Below are positions 1-9,134 of a stretch of DNA of 64,000 bases, in pieces. The first letter of the stretch is position 1; the number at the start of each line of letters is the position of its first letter. The stretch comes from Psychrobacter sp. 72-O-c (lineage in GTDB: Bacteria > Pseudomonadota > Gammaproteobacteria > Pseudomonadales > Moraxellaceae): NCBI RefSeq assembly GCF_904846605.1, contig NZ_CAJHBI010000004.1:62001-126000 (forward strand), in the 5' to 3' direction. The translations under genes were made by a program, and so were the position numbers. The notes beneath the pieces were generated by a model. It searched no databases and was not told the origin of the DNA. It was given only the letters and a program-made list of their open reading frames with translations.

Positions 1-1
1 G

Positions 2-565
2 TTTGCCCCTGACGGCAAACGAGTAGCACGCTATGACAAAATCCATCTATTTACTGCCACGGTCGCTGATAAACAAGGCAGCTACAATGAAGCGGCAACC
101 TTTGAGCCCGGCACGCAAACTGTGGTGACCCCAATCGAAGCGAACAATACAGTGTATCAATTGGGTATGATGGTCTGCTTTGATTTACGTTTTCCGGCGC
201 TTGCCCAACGTTTGCGCCAAGCTGGTGCAGATATCCTCAGCGCCCCATCTGCTTTTACTTATCTAACGGGTCAGGCGCATTGGTCGCTATTATTACAGGC
301 GCGTGCTTTAGACAGTCAATGTATGGTGATTGGGGCAGCTCAAGGCGGCGATCATAATTATAAAGATGGCAATGTTCGCCAGACATGGGGGCATTCGGCG
401 ATTACGGCTTATGATGGCAGAATTATTGAAAGTTATGATGATAGTGAGCTCAAAGGTCAAAAGTCGGAGGGAAATTACGCGATAGTAATGGCAACCTTAG
501 ATAAACCAGCACAAGAGCAAGGGCGGCAAAAACTGCCTATTTTCCAATGTCACCGTTTGGCTTAG
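2..565 (+). CDS. Carbon-nitrogen hydrolase (Nit1/YbeM-like amidase), 5'-truncated by window edge
   Basis: The C-terminal 187 residues of a nitrilase-superfamily amidase are present; the frame is open from base 2, so the start lies outside the window. Two of the three catalytic elements are visible: the lysine in DKIHLF near the start and the cysteine in CFDLRFP (about 30 residues after the valine pair encoded at 122). The first element, a glutamate, would be upstream. CFDLRFP resembles the Nit1/YbeM branch, whose members hydrolyse deaminated glutathione; the substrate here is inferred from that likeness only. It converges on xerC, separated by about 50 bp. Other nitrilase-family amidases remain possible. 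Confidence 0.85.
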   Translation, partial: FAPDGKRVARYDKIHLFTATVADKQGSYNEAATFEPGTQTVVTPIEANNTVYQLGMMVCFDLRFPALAQRLRQAGADILSAPSAFTYLTGQAHWSLLLQARALDSQCMVIGAAQGGDHNYKDGNVRQTWGHSAITAYDGRIIESYDDSELKGQKSEGNYAIVMATLDKPAQEQGRQKLPIFQCHRLA

Positions 566-617
566 GATCGAATTTAAAATAAGATATATTTGAGTTTAGA
601 CTCAATGAATTTTGCGA

Positions 618-1640
618 TTAATCTTTGTCGTTCTGAGCATGCGTGGCCCGCGGATGCGCGCGGTCATAAACTTGGGTTAACTTAGCAAAATCGACATGGG
701 TATAAATTTGCGTGGTACTGATATCACTATGACCAAGCATTTCTTGCACCGCACGCAAATCACCGCTGCCAGACAACATGTGCGAAGCAAAACAGTGGCG
801 TAATAAATGCGGATACATGTTCTGAGCAATACCGGCGCGAGTCGCGGCGACTTTTAAGCGTTGCTGAACCGCACGCGCTGATAGCCGTGTGCCCAGTTTT
901 TCGCTGATAAATAATGCGTTATCCTGCTGCTCTACCCACAGATTGCGATGTGGCAAATAGCGGGTGATAGCCGCAGCAGCCTTAGCGCCTAGCGGTACTA
1001 ATCGCGTCTTATTGCCTTTACCGGTAACGCGTACCCGTAAGTCAGATAGATCGACATCTACCATATCCAGCGCTACCAGCTCGCCGACACGCAGACCACT
1101 GCTATAAAGCAGCTCAAACATTGCTTTATCCCGTAACCACAACCGTGCTTGTTCCGGTGTATCAGGGATAGCCTGATCAAGCAGCTGAGTGAGTAAATCA
1201 ATATCAGCAATCGAGGGCAACGGTCTGGGACTGCGTTTGAGCTGATAACCGGTGGTTGGATTGATACGCGCCAGCTGCTCTTCAATCAGCCAACCATAAA
1301 AATGGCGGATAGCTGACAATTCTTGCTGTACGCTAGAAAGAGCAAGCTTATCCTCATCAAGACGCTGACTAATATGCTGCGCTAATTGACGTTTATCACA
1401 GCGTGTCCAAGTCAACCGCTTACCGCGTAAAAATAGCGCCAGCTGATTAACCCCAGCAAAATAAGCTGTTAGAGTATGCGCCGAATGGTTGCGTACTGCC
1501 AAAATATGAAGCCAGCGATATACGGGTGACAACAGTTCTCTCAGTGTTTCATCCGACTCTACTGCCAACGCTGATTCTACTGATATCCATGACTCCTGAG
1601 GCTTAGTTCGTGGCTTAGATTTAGGCGTTGATTGAGACAT
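618..1640 (-). CDS. xerC: Tyrosine recombinase XerC
   Basis: Site-specific recombinase that with XerD resolves chromosome dimers at dif near the septum. The catalytic set is complete. Counted from an upstream in-frame ATG at 1670 it is R194 (SSGLRVGEL), K218 (TGKGNKTR), H288 and R291 (HLLRHCF), H314 (LGHSD) and nucleophile Y323 (IYTH). An N-terminal SAM-like core-binding domain precedes the catalytic domain. The ATG at 1640 is preferred because AGAGG lies about 8 nt upstream; the ATG at 1670 lacks a clear ribosome binding site. The protein is about 340 residues against a usual 300, with a Ser/Lys/Pro-rich N-terminus. It is last in the lptM-lysA-dapF-xerC run, a gene order that favours XerC over XerD. 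Confidence 0.93.
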   Translation of the reverse strand: MSQSTPKSKPRTKPQESWISVESALAVESDETLRELLSPVYRWLHILAVRNHSAHTLTAYFAGVNQLALFLRGKRLTWTRCDKRQLAQHISQRLDEDKLALSSVQQELSAIRHFYGWLIEEQLARINPTTGYQLKRSPRPLPSIADIDLLTQLLDQAIPDTPEQARLWLRDKAMFELLYSSGLRVGELVALDMVDVDLSDLRVRVTGKGNKTRLVPLGAKAAAAITRYLPHRNLWVEQQDNALFISEKLGTRLSARAVQQRLKVAATRAGIAQNMYPHLLRHCFASHMLSGSGDLRAVQEMLGHSDISTTQIYTHVDFAKLTQVYDRAHPRATHAQNDKD

Positions 1641-1742
1641 TGATTCAGCCTCTTTATTGGGAGCAAACATAAGAGCTACCTAGCAGTAAATACTCGCCAC
1701 TTATTATAGTGAATAAAATAGATGCAACGGCTAAACTCGCAA

Positions 1743-1811
1743 GGCTGGCAAAATTTTTTCGCTTGCTGTGCGGCTTTGCCACTCCAGAGGCTTCGAAAAT
1801 TTCCCACAGCC
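1743..1811. repeat. Imperfect palindromic repeat, AAAATTTT-type
   Basis: Arms at 1743-1761 and 1794-1811 are imperfect reverse complements and carry CAAAATTTTTTCG and CGAAAATTT. The element sits in the xerC-dapF gap. On the reverse strand the segment GCACAGCAAGCGAAAAAATT resembles part of the palindrome at 13250-13327, so the two may belong to one dispersed family. Confidence 0.5.
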
Positions 1812-1867
1812 ATGCTCGCTGTACCTCTCTTATAGTAGACCAACTATATCAAATCAGTATCAAATCA

Positions 1868-2755
1868 TTAGCTATCTGGACTGGGCTTGATGCCCGCTTG
1901 CGCCATCAGACCATCCGGACTAAATACGCCTTCATAGACAAAGGCGGTCGGGCCGGTCATCGTTACCGAGTAACCGGGCTGCCAACGAATAACCATACTG
2001 CCGCCATACAGCTGCGCGCGCACATCTTCTCCTTCATCGAGCCAGCCTTCGCGTATGCCTACTGCTACTGCTGCACACGCGCCAGTACCACAAGCTTGGG
2101 TCTCGCCAACACCGCGCTCATAGACTCGCAGACGGATATGACGCTGGTTCATCACTTGCATAAAACCAACGTTTACCTTATTAGGAAATGCCGGATGAGA
2201 TTCGATAGCTTTGCCCAGTTTCTCGACATTAGCATCAAGGACATCATCAACTTTAATCACGGCGTGTGGGTTGCCCATATTGGCCACATATAACTGTACT
2301 GGCGTGCCGGCAACGTCGAGATGATAGGCATTTTGAATTTTGGTAGTCGCTCTGGGGGTAAATGGAATCTCATTGGGCTCAAACTTAGGTTTGCCCATAT
2401 CGACCTCAACCCAACCGTAGCGATCGGTGGTCAAGGAAATAATGCCGCTCGCGGTCTCAACTCGTAGCCGCTGCTTAAATGACAGCTTACGCGCTTGCAC
2501 AAAACGCGCAAAACAACGCGCACCATTACCGCACTGTTCAACCTCTGTACCATCCGTATTAAAAATGCGATAACTAAAGTCTACATCCGGGCGCATTGGA
2601 GGTTCAACCACCAGCAATTGATCAAAACCAATCCCCAAATGACGATCGCCTAATAATTGCACCAAATCCTTGGTCAAATCTAAGCGCTGAGTCACCAAAT
2701 CGATGACCATAAAATCATTGCCCAGACCATGCATTTTAGTAAATTCTATTAGCAT
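1868..2755 (-). CDS. dapF: Diaminopimelate epimerase
   Basis: Converts LL-diaminopimelate to meso-diaminopimelate, the precursor of lysine and peptidoglycan cross-links. It is a cofactor-independent cytoplasmic enzyme using two cysteines as acid and base. Both are present: C75 in EQCGNGARC and C222 in TQACGTGACA, each in the family signature. The N-terminal MHGLGNDF motif is intact. At 295 residues it is slightly longer than the usual 275 or so, with extra residues at the C-terminus. A terminator lies between lysA and dapF, so dapF probably also has its own promoter. It lies between lysA and xerC in a conserved gene order. Confidence 0.96.
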   Translation of the reverse strand: MLIEFTKMHGLGNDFMVIDLVTQRLDLTKDLVQLLGDRHLGIGFDQLLVVEPPMRPDVDFSYRIFNTDGTEVEQCGNGARCFARFVQARKLSFKQRLRVETASGIISLTTDRYGWVEVDMGKPKFEPNEIPFTPRATTKIQNAYHLDVAGTPVQLYVANMGNPHAVIKVDDVLDANVEKLGKAIESHPAFPNKVNVGFMQVMNQRHIRLRVYERGVGETQACGTGACAAVAVGIREGWLDEGEDVRAQLYGGSMVIRWQPGYSVTMTGPTAFVYEGVFSPDGLMAQAGIKPSPDS

Positions 2756-2867
2756 ATCCTTGTGTCCTATCCTATTTTTATGTATACGTTATAGTAGCAC
2801 GCTGTATGGGACATTGATATTTATCAGCGTGCCCAAATCTCAACTTAACTTTGATAAAAGTCGGCCA

Positions 2868-2898
2868 TAAAAAACCCATTGTCATGATAACAATGGGT
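2868..2898 (-). terminator. Rho-independent terminator after lysA
   Basis: On the minus strand CCCATTGT and ACAATGGG form a stem with a short loop, followed by six T. It lies between lysA and dapF and would end or attenuate lysA transcription before dapF. Confidence 0.8.
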
Positions 2899-2948
2899 CA
2901 TGTCTAAACTGTTAAAATCAGCGATTATACGAGTTTTTTATTCTACTT

Positions 2949-4295
2949 TTAGCTCTGCCATAAGGTTTCATCCGCATATAGCGCTTCAACGGTTTCACGT
3001 TTACGAATCAGCTGGTGACGATTATCAGCAACCATCACCTCGCTGGCACGTGGACGCGAATTATAGTTGCTACTCATAGTAAAGCCGTAAGCTCCAGCAC
3101 CCGTTATCGCTAAGATATCGCCTGTCGCTAAGGACAATAAACGATCTTTTGCCAAAAAGTCACCGGTCTCACAGACCGCGCCAACAATATCCCAAGGCTG
3201 CATACCATCAGTCTCAATACCACTACTAGGCAATACATTAGGAATCACTGCCATTTCAGCTTGATAAAGGGCTGGACGAATCAAATCATTCATTGCCGCA
3301 TCGACAATAGCAAAATTCTTATGCTCAGTAGGTTTTAGTACATCAACGCGAGTCAGGAGCACGCCAGCATTGGCAACGATACTGCGACCTGGCTCAAAGA
3401 ATACGGTCAAGCCCAGCTCACTAAGTTTCGGTAATAGTGCAGCGGCAAACTCATCGATAGAAACTGGAGTCTCATCAATATAACGCACACCCAAACCGCC
3501 ACCCAAATCAACATGTTGTAGAGTAATGCCTTTATCGCGTAATTTATGAATCAGTTCAACTATCTTATCTAAAGCCGCAATAAATGGTTCGACCTCCGTT
3601 AACTGCGAGCCAATATGACAATCAATACCAACAATATTAATATGTGATAAATCTGCTGCCTGCTCATAGACAGCTACCGCATCTTCGTGTGCGATACCGA
3701 ACTTATTGTCTTTCAGTCCTGTTGAAATATAAGGATGGGTATTGGCATCGACATCTGGATTGACCCGTAGTGATATGGGTGCGAGCTTATCCAACTGCAC
3801 TGCCACCTCATGAATCAGTGTCAGCTCACTGATCGACTCAACATTGAAGCAACCTATACCTTGAGTTAGCGCATAATCGATATCGTCACGGGTTTTGCCT
3901 ACGCCTGAAAATACCACGCGCGAGACATCGCCACCAGCCGCCAGTACCCGCATCAGCTCACCGCGAGAAACAATATCAAACCCCGCTCCCGCTTGCGCAA
4001 GCACACCCAATACCGCAAGGTTAGAGTTTGCCTTAACCGCATAACAAACCTGATGATCAACAGCGGCAAAGCTATCACTGTAAGCTTGATAAACATCCAA
4101 TATCGCTTGTTTTGAATAGACGTAACATGGCGTATCGTAGCACTTCACCAACTCTGTGATGCTAACCTGCTCCATACATAACGCATCGTCGCTATAATGC
4201 AGCGCTGATAGGTGGGCAGTTAAGGCTTCAGGATCGATATACAATCCTTGCTCAGTTTGGGTAGTTACGCGTTGGCCGGTTGCAGAATCACTCAT
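2949..4295 (-). CDS. lysA: Diaminopimelate decarboxylase
   Basis: PLP enzyme (fold type III) catalysing the last step of lysine synthesis, meso-diaminopimelate to L-lysine. The PLP lysine is K88 in CYAVKANSN, in the N-terminal alanine-racemase-like barrel. The HIGSQ motif, the GGGLG phosphate-binding loop and the C-terminal CETGDF motif with its active-site cysteine are all present. Its 448 residues exceed the usual 415-420 because of an N-terminal extension of about 30 residues. It lies downstream of lptM and upstream of dapF on the same strand. Confidence 0.97.
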   Translation of the reverse strand: MSDSATGQRVTTQTEQGLYIDPEALTAHLSALHYSDDALCMEQVSITELVKCYDTPCYVYSKQAILDVYQAYSDSFAAVDHQVCYAVKANSNLAVLGVLAQAGAGFDIVSRGELMRVLAAGGDVSRVVFSGVGKTRDDIDYALTQGIGCFNVESISELTLIHEVAVQLDKLAPISLRVNPDVDANTHPYISTGLKDNKFGIAHEDAVAVYEQAADLSHINIVGIDCHIGSQLTEVEPFIAALDKIVELIHKLRDKGITLQHVDLGGGLGVRYIDETPVSIDEFAAALLPKLSELGLTVFFEPGRSIVANAGVLLTRVDVLKPTEHKNFAIVDAAMNDLIRPALYQAEMAVIPNVLPSSGIETDGMQPWDIVGAVCETGDFLAKDRLLSLATGDILAITGAGAYGFTMSSNYNSRPRASEVMVADNRHQLIRKRETVEALYADETLWQS

Positions 4296-4405
4296 AGTTA
4301 TATCTCTAATTTAAACAGGTTATCAAGGTTAAAAATCAAATTTTATGGCAAATATCGTAGCTCATTTAAAGCGGATTCTTTAAATGAAATCAAGATTAAT
4401 AAAAA

Positions 4406-4687
4406 TTAATAATCATTAGGATCCGCATTAACGTCTGCTAGCACTTGATCAAGATAGCGGGTTTTTTCATAGTCGTCATCATCAATACCAGCAAAGGCCG
4501 CATCTTGCGGATGGCTGGTGCTGTCAAGCACATCTGAGCCATTCGTGATGGTCTGACTGCTAGTATCTGCCAGATATAGCGCGCCTTTTTGCCCACAGCC
4601 AGTTATCCCTAGCATAACAGCGCCACCAACAATCAGTGCGTAAAAAGCTTGGCGACTGGTTTTAGCAGATAAGTTATTCTTACCCAT
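4406..4687 (-). CDS. lptM: LptM-like small lipoprotein
   Basis: Short lipoprotein with an n-region rich in Lys/Arg, a hydrophobic stretch and the lipobox GITGC, followed by GQKGALYL. That C-GQKGxLY signature is typical of LptM (YifL), which helps assembly of the LptD lipopolysaccharide translocon in the outer membrane. The rest is acidic (IDDDDYE) and poorly conserved. In-frame ATGs at 4717 and 4774 lie upstream; 4687 gives a normal signal peptide, but no start has a strong ribosome binding site. Position directly upstream of lysA is the usual context of this gene in gammaproteobacteria. Confidence 0.82.
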   Translation of the reverse strand: MGKNNLSAKTSRQAFYALIVGGAVMLGITGCGQKGALYLADTSSQTITNGSDVLDSTSHPQDAAFAGIDDDDYEKTRYLDQVLADVNADPNDY

Positions 4688-5409
4688 AATATTTGCAGCG
4701 CAGTGTATAGTAAACATAGGGCAGATGACCTTACAACGATGTGAAAATGACAAAAGAATTGTTAACAACAACAAAAATTATGACCAAAATATTGAGAGCA
4801 TTACAATTTATTTAATCATAGCATTATTCAGTAAAGCTGTGCGCGCCTTGAGTTTGTTTGATCGATAATTTTGCGCAAATTGCATGTCATAATTATTGTT
4901 TGAAGATAAGAAGATAGCTACGGTAGCTAATGTCACTCTTTATATTGATTGTCAGTCAATTGATGCGGTTTGGTGATGGTTTCACTGTACAAAGAATGCT
5001 TCAAAAGCAGTTTGACAAACTTTCTTACAATTCTTATTGCTGATAATCTTGCCTTTATAATGCCTGATAACCAGTAGCCATCTTCGGTGAACAGTTGTAG
5101 TAACCACTCAATGCGGGCTAATTTTAAACCTTATAGTTATTGTGGTATAGATTGGTAAATATGTTACATTATACTTAGAACTTATCGTTTTGATAGAGTG
5201 CTAAAACTAACATCCTTAAAGCGATGAATAATCTTCAATCAGTAGGCTTTTAGGCTTGGTATCGCTTGGGCCATTTTGATAGCAGCTCTGCTGGTTTTCG
5301 TTTGTTCAGCGGGTATTAATCCGCTATGATTCACCACTTATTAAACACAATCTAATGACACATTACCTAATAACGCACAATCTAATTACCCATAATCTAA
5401 GGATAGAGC
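4688..5409. other. Divergent intergenic region lptM / ackA
   Basis: About 720 bp of AT-rich sequence between divergent genes, presumably holding promoters for both. TTGACA at 5012-5017 and TATAAT at 5056-5061 are visible but not spaced as one promoter. The 3' end holds the ackA leader repeats. No coding sequence is convincing. Confidence 0.5.
5345..5404 (+). repeat. Four imperfect 15-bp tandem repeats in ackA leader
   Basis: Units at 5345, 5360, 5375 and 5390 are ACACAATCTAATGAC, ACATTACCTAATAAC, GCACAATCTAATTAC and CCATAATCTAAGGAT. The last unit contains the ackA ribosome binding site AAGGA, 6 nt before the ATG. Confidence 0.8.
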
Positions 5410-6657
5410 ATGAGCGACAGCGTAACCAACCCCTCTTTTAGTGACCAAAATAGTGACCAAAATACTGATAAATCAAAACTGACCAATCCTGCTTTGGTAC
5501 TTAATTGCGGTTCTTCTTCGATTAAGTACGCACTGATCAGCGACGATGAATCCACACGTATTACTGGTCTTGCTGAAAACTTAGGCCTCGACACCGCTCG
5601 TATTAAACACACTACCTTAGATGGCGAAAAGCTTGAAATCTCTATCCCAGGTGGTCGTCATGAATTGGCGCTACAAAAAATTCTTGAGCTACTTGAACAG
5701 TATCACTTCGTTGCTGTTGGTCACCGCGTGGTTCATGGTGGCCGTGAATACTCAGAAGCCGTGCTTGTCGACGATCATGTGCTAGCAGAAGTTAAACGCT
5801 TGAAAGTGTTAGCGCCGTTACACAATCCTGCCAACGCTTTGGGTATTGAAGCGGTGCAAGCGATCTATCCTGATATTCCACAGGTGGTGGTTTTTGATAC
5901 TGCCTTTCACCAAACCATGCCGCCAGTAGCCTACCGTTATGCTATTCCAAAAGTTCTATATGAAGAAGAAAAAATCCGCCGTTACGGCTTTCACGGTACC
6001 TCACATGCCTATGTTTCAGAGCGTGCTAGTCTGATCACAGAAGCTAAAGGACCACATGGTTGGCTAACCGCTCATTTAGGTAATGGTTGTTCAGCAGCTG
6101 CCGTTTATGACGGCAAAAGTTTAGATACTAGCATGGGTCTCACGCCACTTGAAGGCTTAATGATGGGTACACGTAGTGGTGATGTCGATCCTAGCTTACA
6201 CATCCACCTAAAGCGTCAACTTGGTATGAGTCTAGAAGAGATTGACAAGATGCTTAATAGCGAAAGTGGCCTGCTCGGTATTTCAGGCTTATCAAATGAC
6301 TTACGTACGGTTGAGCAAGCGGCGAATGAAGGGCATAAAGATGCGCTACTTGCCATTGAGATGTTCTCTTACCGTGTTGGTAAGTATCTGGCTAGCTTGA
6401 GCTGTGCGTTACCTGAATTTACCGGTATTGTCTTCACTGGCGGTATTGGTGAAAACTCAGCGACCACCCGCGTCCGTATCTTAAACGTCATGCGCCACTT
6501 CGGTATTACGTTTGATAAAGATAAGAATGCATCCCTTGTCGGTGGTAGCGAGGGCAGCTTCCAAAATCAAGACAGTAGCGTTGAGCTATGGGTTATTCCA
6601 ACGGATGAAGAGTGCCGAATTGCTCAAGAAACACGTCAAGCATTGGGCCTGTCATAA
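5410..6657 (+). CDS. ackA: Acetate kinase
   Basis: Interconverts acetyl-phosphate plus ADP and acetate plus ATP in the cytoplasm; with Pta it forms the acetate overflow/uptake pathway. ASKHA-fold signatures are visible: NCGSSSIK at residues 32-39, FHGTSHAYV in the middle, TRSGDVDPSL, and FTGGIGEN near the C-terminus. Its 415 residues compare with about 400 for the family; the excess is an N-terminal hydrophilic tail containing the doubled motif SDQNSDQN. AAGGA sits just upstream of the ATG. It is followed after 79 bp by pta on the same strand, so the two probably form an operon. Confidence 0.97.
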   Translation: MSDSVTNPSFSDQNSDQNTDKSKLTNPALVLNCGSSSIKYALISDDESTRITGLAENLGLDTARIKHTTLDGEKLEISIPGGRHELALQKILELLEQYHFVAVGHRVVHGGREYSEAVLVDDHVLAEVKRLKVLAPLHNPANALGIEAVQAIYPDIPQVVVFDTAFHQTMPPVAYRYAIPKVLYEEEKIRRYGFHGTSHAYVSERASLITEAKGPHGWLTAHLGNGCSAAAVYDGKSLDTSMGLTPLEGLMMGTRSGDVDPSLHIHLKRQLGMSLEEIDKMLNSESGLLGISGLSNDLRTVEQAANEGHKDALLAIEMFSYRVGKYLASLSCALPEFTGIVFTGGIGENSATTRVRILNVMRHFGITFDKDKNASLVGGSEGSFQNQDSSVELWVIPTDEECRIAQETRQALGLS

Positions 6658-6736
6658 ACAGCACTTTATAAAAACAGTCGTCCCTTAAGGATATAATAAA
6701 AGACCTTTAAAAATATAATAAATTATAGGATACGCT

Positions 6737-8884
6737 ATGCAAACCATTTTACTTGTTCCTATCAGTCGCGGTATCGGTGTGACCTCAGCGGCGCTCGGTC
6801 TGATTCGGGCGTTCGATTATAACGGTATTAAAGCTGGCTTTATGAAGCCATTTTTGCAAGATGATACGCTCGACAAACAGAACAGCTTAGACAGCTCAAG
6901 CGCACTGATCATGCAAGCCTTTGGCCTCACCCCGCCTAAATCTATCAACCGTCAGCGCGTCGAGCGTATGATTGGTGATGGCAATCTTGATGACTTGATG
7001 GAAGAAGTGGTCGTCAACTACCATACTATCGGTGACGACCACGATATCGTCATCTGTGAGGGCTTAGTGCCTACCACAGAAGCGTCTTATGCCTCACAAG
7101 TTAACCGCGCCATTGCCCATGCTTTAGATGCCAAAATCATCTTTGTTAGCACCGTTGATACCAAAAATCCGGCGCACTTAGCGGATAAGCTCGATGTGCA
7201 CGCTCGTGAATTTGGTGGCATGGCCAGTGATCGCACCTTAGGGTGCATCTTAATGCGTGTACACGATGTGCCGAATACTTTTGAGACTCAGCCGGTTGCT
7301 CCAGGTGAAGCGGTGATTAGCTTAGACCCAGGCTTTATGCAAGAGGTTCAACGTCTGTCGCCGTATTTTAATACAGAACAGTTCTGCTTGATTGGCGTAG
7401 TGCCTTTTAGCGAGTCGCTATCCGTACCGCGTACTTGGGATATTGCCGCTGAGCTTGATGCTACATGGCTGAACGTTGGGGAAGCAAAATCGCGCCGTAT
7501 CAATCATATCAGCCTAACCGCTCGTTCGGTAGCACGCGTGGACGAAGTGTTCAAGCGTGGTACTCTCATAGTAGTACCCGGTGACCGAGATGATTTATTA
7601 TTAGCCGCAGCGCTGGCTTGTATTAACGGTATTCCACTCGCTGGTCTGGTATTAACCGGCGGCGTGTCCCCTAATGCCACTGTGGCAGAATTGTGGCAAA
7701 CGGCGCTCAAAACAGGCATTCCAGTAATGAGCGTTGAGACGGATAGCTTTGAAACTGTTCAAAGCCTGATGCATATGAGTGCTGAAATTCCAAGCGACGA
7801 TATTGAGCGGGCGCAAGAAGTCACCCGTTATGTGGCAGCGCATTTAAACTTAAGCTGGATCAAAGACTACTTCAGCGCTGATCATACACCGCGCTTATCG
7901 CCAGCGGCATTCCGTCATCAAGTCGTCAAAAGAGCTCAAAATGCCAATAAACGCATCGTCTTACCAGAAGGTTCTGAGCCCCGTACGGTAGAAGCTGCCT
8001 GTATTTGCCAAAGCCGTGGTATCGCCGATTGTGTGCTGCTCGCTAAGCGTGCTGACGTCGAACAAGTCGCTAAAAATCGCGATTTAACCTTACCCGAAGG
8101 TCTTGAGATTCTTGATCCTGATACCCTCGATATGAATAAATACATTGCTGCTGTAGTTGAGCGCCGTAAAGGTAAAACGACCGAAGTAGTAGCCGCTGAA
8201 CAGCTCAAAGATACCGTCTTCTTGGGCACTATCATGCTACAGATAGGCGAAGTGGATGGACTGGTCTCAGGTGCGATACATACCACAGCAAACACCGTCC
8301 GCCCAGCATTTCAGTTGATTAAAACCGCACCGCAATACTCCTTGGTGTCTTCTGTCTTCTTTATGCTGCTACCAGAGCAAGTGGTGGTCTATGGGGATTG
8401 CGCTATTAATCCTGACCCGACCGCTGAAGAATTGGCTGAGATTGCCATTCAGTCCGCTCAGTCTGCCGCCGCCTTTGGGATTGATCCAAAAGTTGCTATG
8501 ATTAGCTATTCAACTGGCTCCTCAGGTACGGGCGCTGATGTCGAAAAAGTTACTCGTGCCACCGAAATCGTTCGTGAACGCGCCCCGGAATTGGCAGTTG
8601 ATGGTCCATTGCAATATGACGCCGCCTCAGTGATGAGCGTCGGCAAACAAAAAGCGCCAGACTCGCCAGTTGCCGGTCAAGCCAATGTCTTCATCTTCCC
8701 TGACCTCAACACTGGTAACACCACTTATAAAGCGGTCCAACGTAGCGCCAACGTGATTAGCGTCGGCCCTATGCTACAAGGCTTGAATAAACCAGTGAAC
8801 GATTTATCACGTGGCGCTCTGGTCGATGATATTATCTATACCATCGCGCTGACCGCTATCCAAGCGCATAGCGATGAGATTTAG
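6737..8884 (+). CDS. pta: Phosphate acetyltransferase, long form
   Basis: Makes acetyl-phosphate from acetyl-CoA and phosphate, and the reverse. At 715 residues it is the long proteobacterial form: an N-terminal P-loop/BioD-like domain (residues 1 to about 200), a central DRTGG domain (about 210-330), and the C-terminal catalytic PTA_PTB domain (about 390-710). Catalytic-domain motifs include VLPEGSEPRT, SYSTGSSGTGADVEKV and DGPLQYDAA. The N-terminal domain starts VPISRGIGVTS, so a strict Walker A motif is not kept, as is common in this enzyme. AGGA precedes the ATG. A strong hairpin terminator follows, closing the ackA-pta unit. Confidence 0.97.
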   Translation: MQTILLVPISRGIGVTSAALGLIRAFDYNGIKAGFMKPFLQDDTLDKQNSLDSSSALIMQAFGLTPPKSINRQRVERMIGDGNLDDLMEEVVVNYHTIGDDHDIVICEGLVPTTEASYASQVNRAIAHALDAKIIFVSTVDTKNPAHLADKLDVHAREFGGMASDRTLGCILMRVHDVPNTFETQPVAPGEAVISLDPGFMQEVQRLSPYFNTEQFCLIGVVPFSESLSVPRTWDIAAELDATWLNVGEAKSRRINHISLTARSVARVDEVFKRGTLIVVPGDRDDLLLAAALACINGIPLAGLVLTGGVSPNATVAELWQTALKTGIPVMSVETDSFETVQSLMHMSAEIPSDDIERAQEVTRYVAAHLNLSWIKDYFSADHTPRLSPAAFRHQVVKRAQNANKRIVLPEGSEPRTVEAACICQSRGIADCVLLAKRADVEQVAKNRDLTLPEGLEILDPDTLDMNKYIAAVVERRKGKTTEVVAAEQLKDTVFLGTIMLQIGEVDGLVSGAIHTTANTVRPAFQLIKTAPQYSLVSSVFFMLLPEQVVVYGDCAINPDPTAEELAEIAIQSAQSAAAFGIDPKVAMISYSTGSSGTGADVEKVTRATEIVRERAPELAVDGPLQYDAASVMSVGKQKAPDSPVAGQANVFIFPDLNTGNTTYKAVQRSANVISVGPMLQGLNKPVNDLSRGALVDDIIYTIALTAIQAHSDEI

Positions 8885-8978
8885 GGCCTTATTTACTAAG
8901 TTATTTATTAAGTTGGTTACTAAGCGTTAAGCGTATTTATTATCAAATGCTTAACTTGAACCCTTATCTTATAGCTGG

Positions 8979-9012
8979 CCGGCCCTCATATAATTATGAG
9001 GGCCGGATTTTT
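8979..9012 (+). terminator. Rho-independent terminator after pta
   Basis: A perfect 12-bp stem (CCGGCCCTCATA with TATGAGGGCCGG) around a TAAT loop is followed by five T. It ends the ackA-pta transcript. Confidence 0.9.
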
Positions 9013-9134
9013 AATGGGTGTTTGCTTAATAAACCGCCATCAGTTGATGACAAGCACATGCCTGCCCTCTACAATGGTTGTCTAAAACCGTTGCTCAACA
9101 ATTTTATCCTCTGACTCATTTAGCTCACCTACCT

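Noticed and set aside
1709-2293. Long plus-strand open frame antisense to dapF
   Set aside because: It lies mostly opposite the well-conserved dapF gene, has no ribosome binding site, and its translation shows no family features.
4296-4405. Lysine riboswitch before lysA
   Set aside because: The lptM-lysA gap is only about 110 bp, too short for the lysine aptamer, and no matching fold is seen.
5012-5061. ackA or lptM promoter from TTGACA at 5012 and TATAAT at 5056
   Set aside because: The boxes are 38 bp apart, too far for a sigma-70 promoter.
5345-5404. CRISPR-like array
   Set aside because: Units of 15 bp are directly adjacent without spacers, and no cas genes are present.
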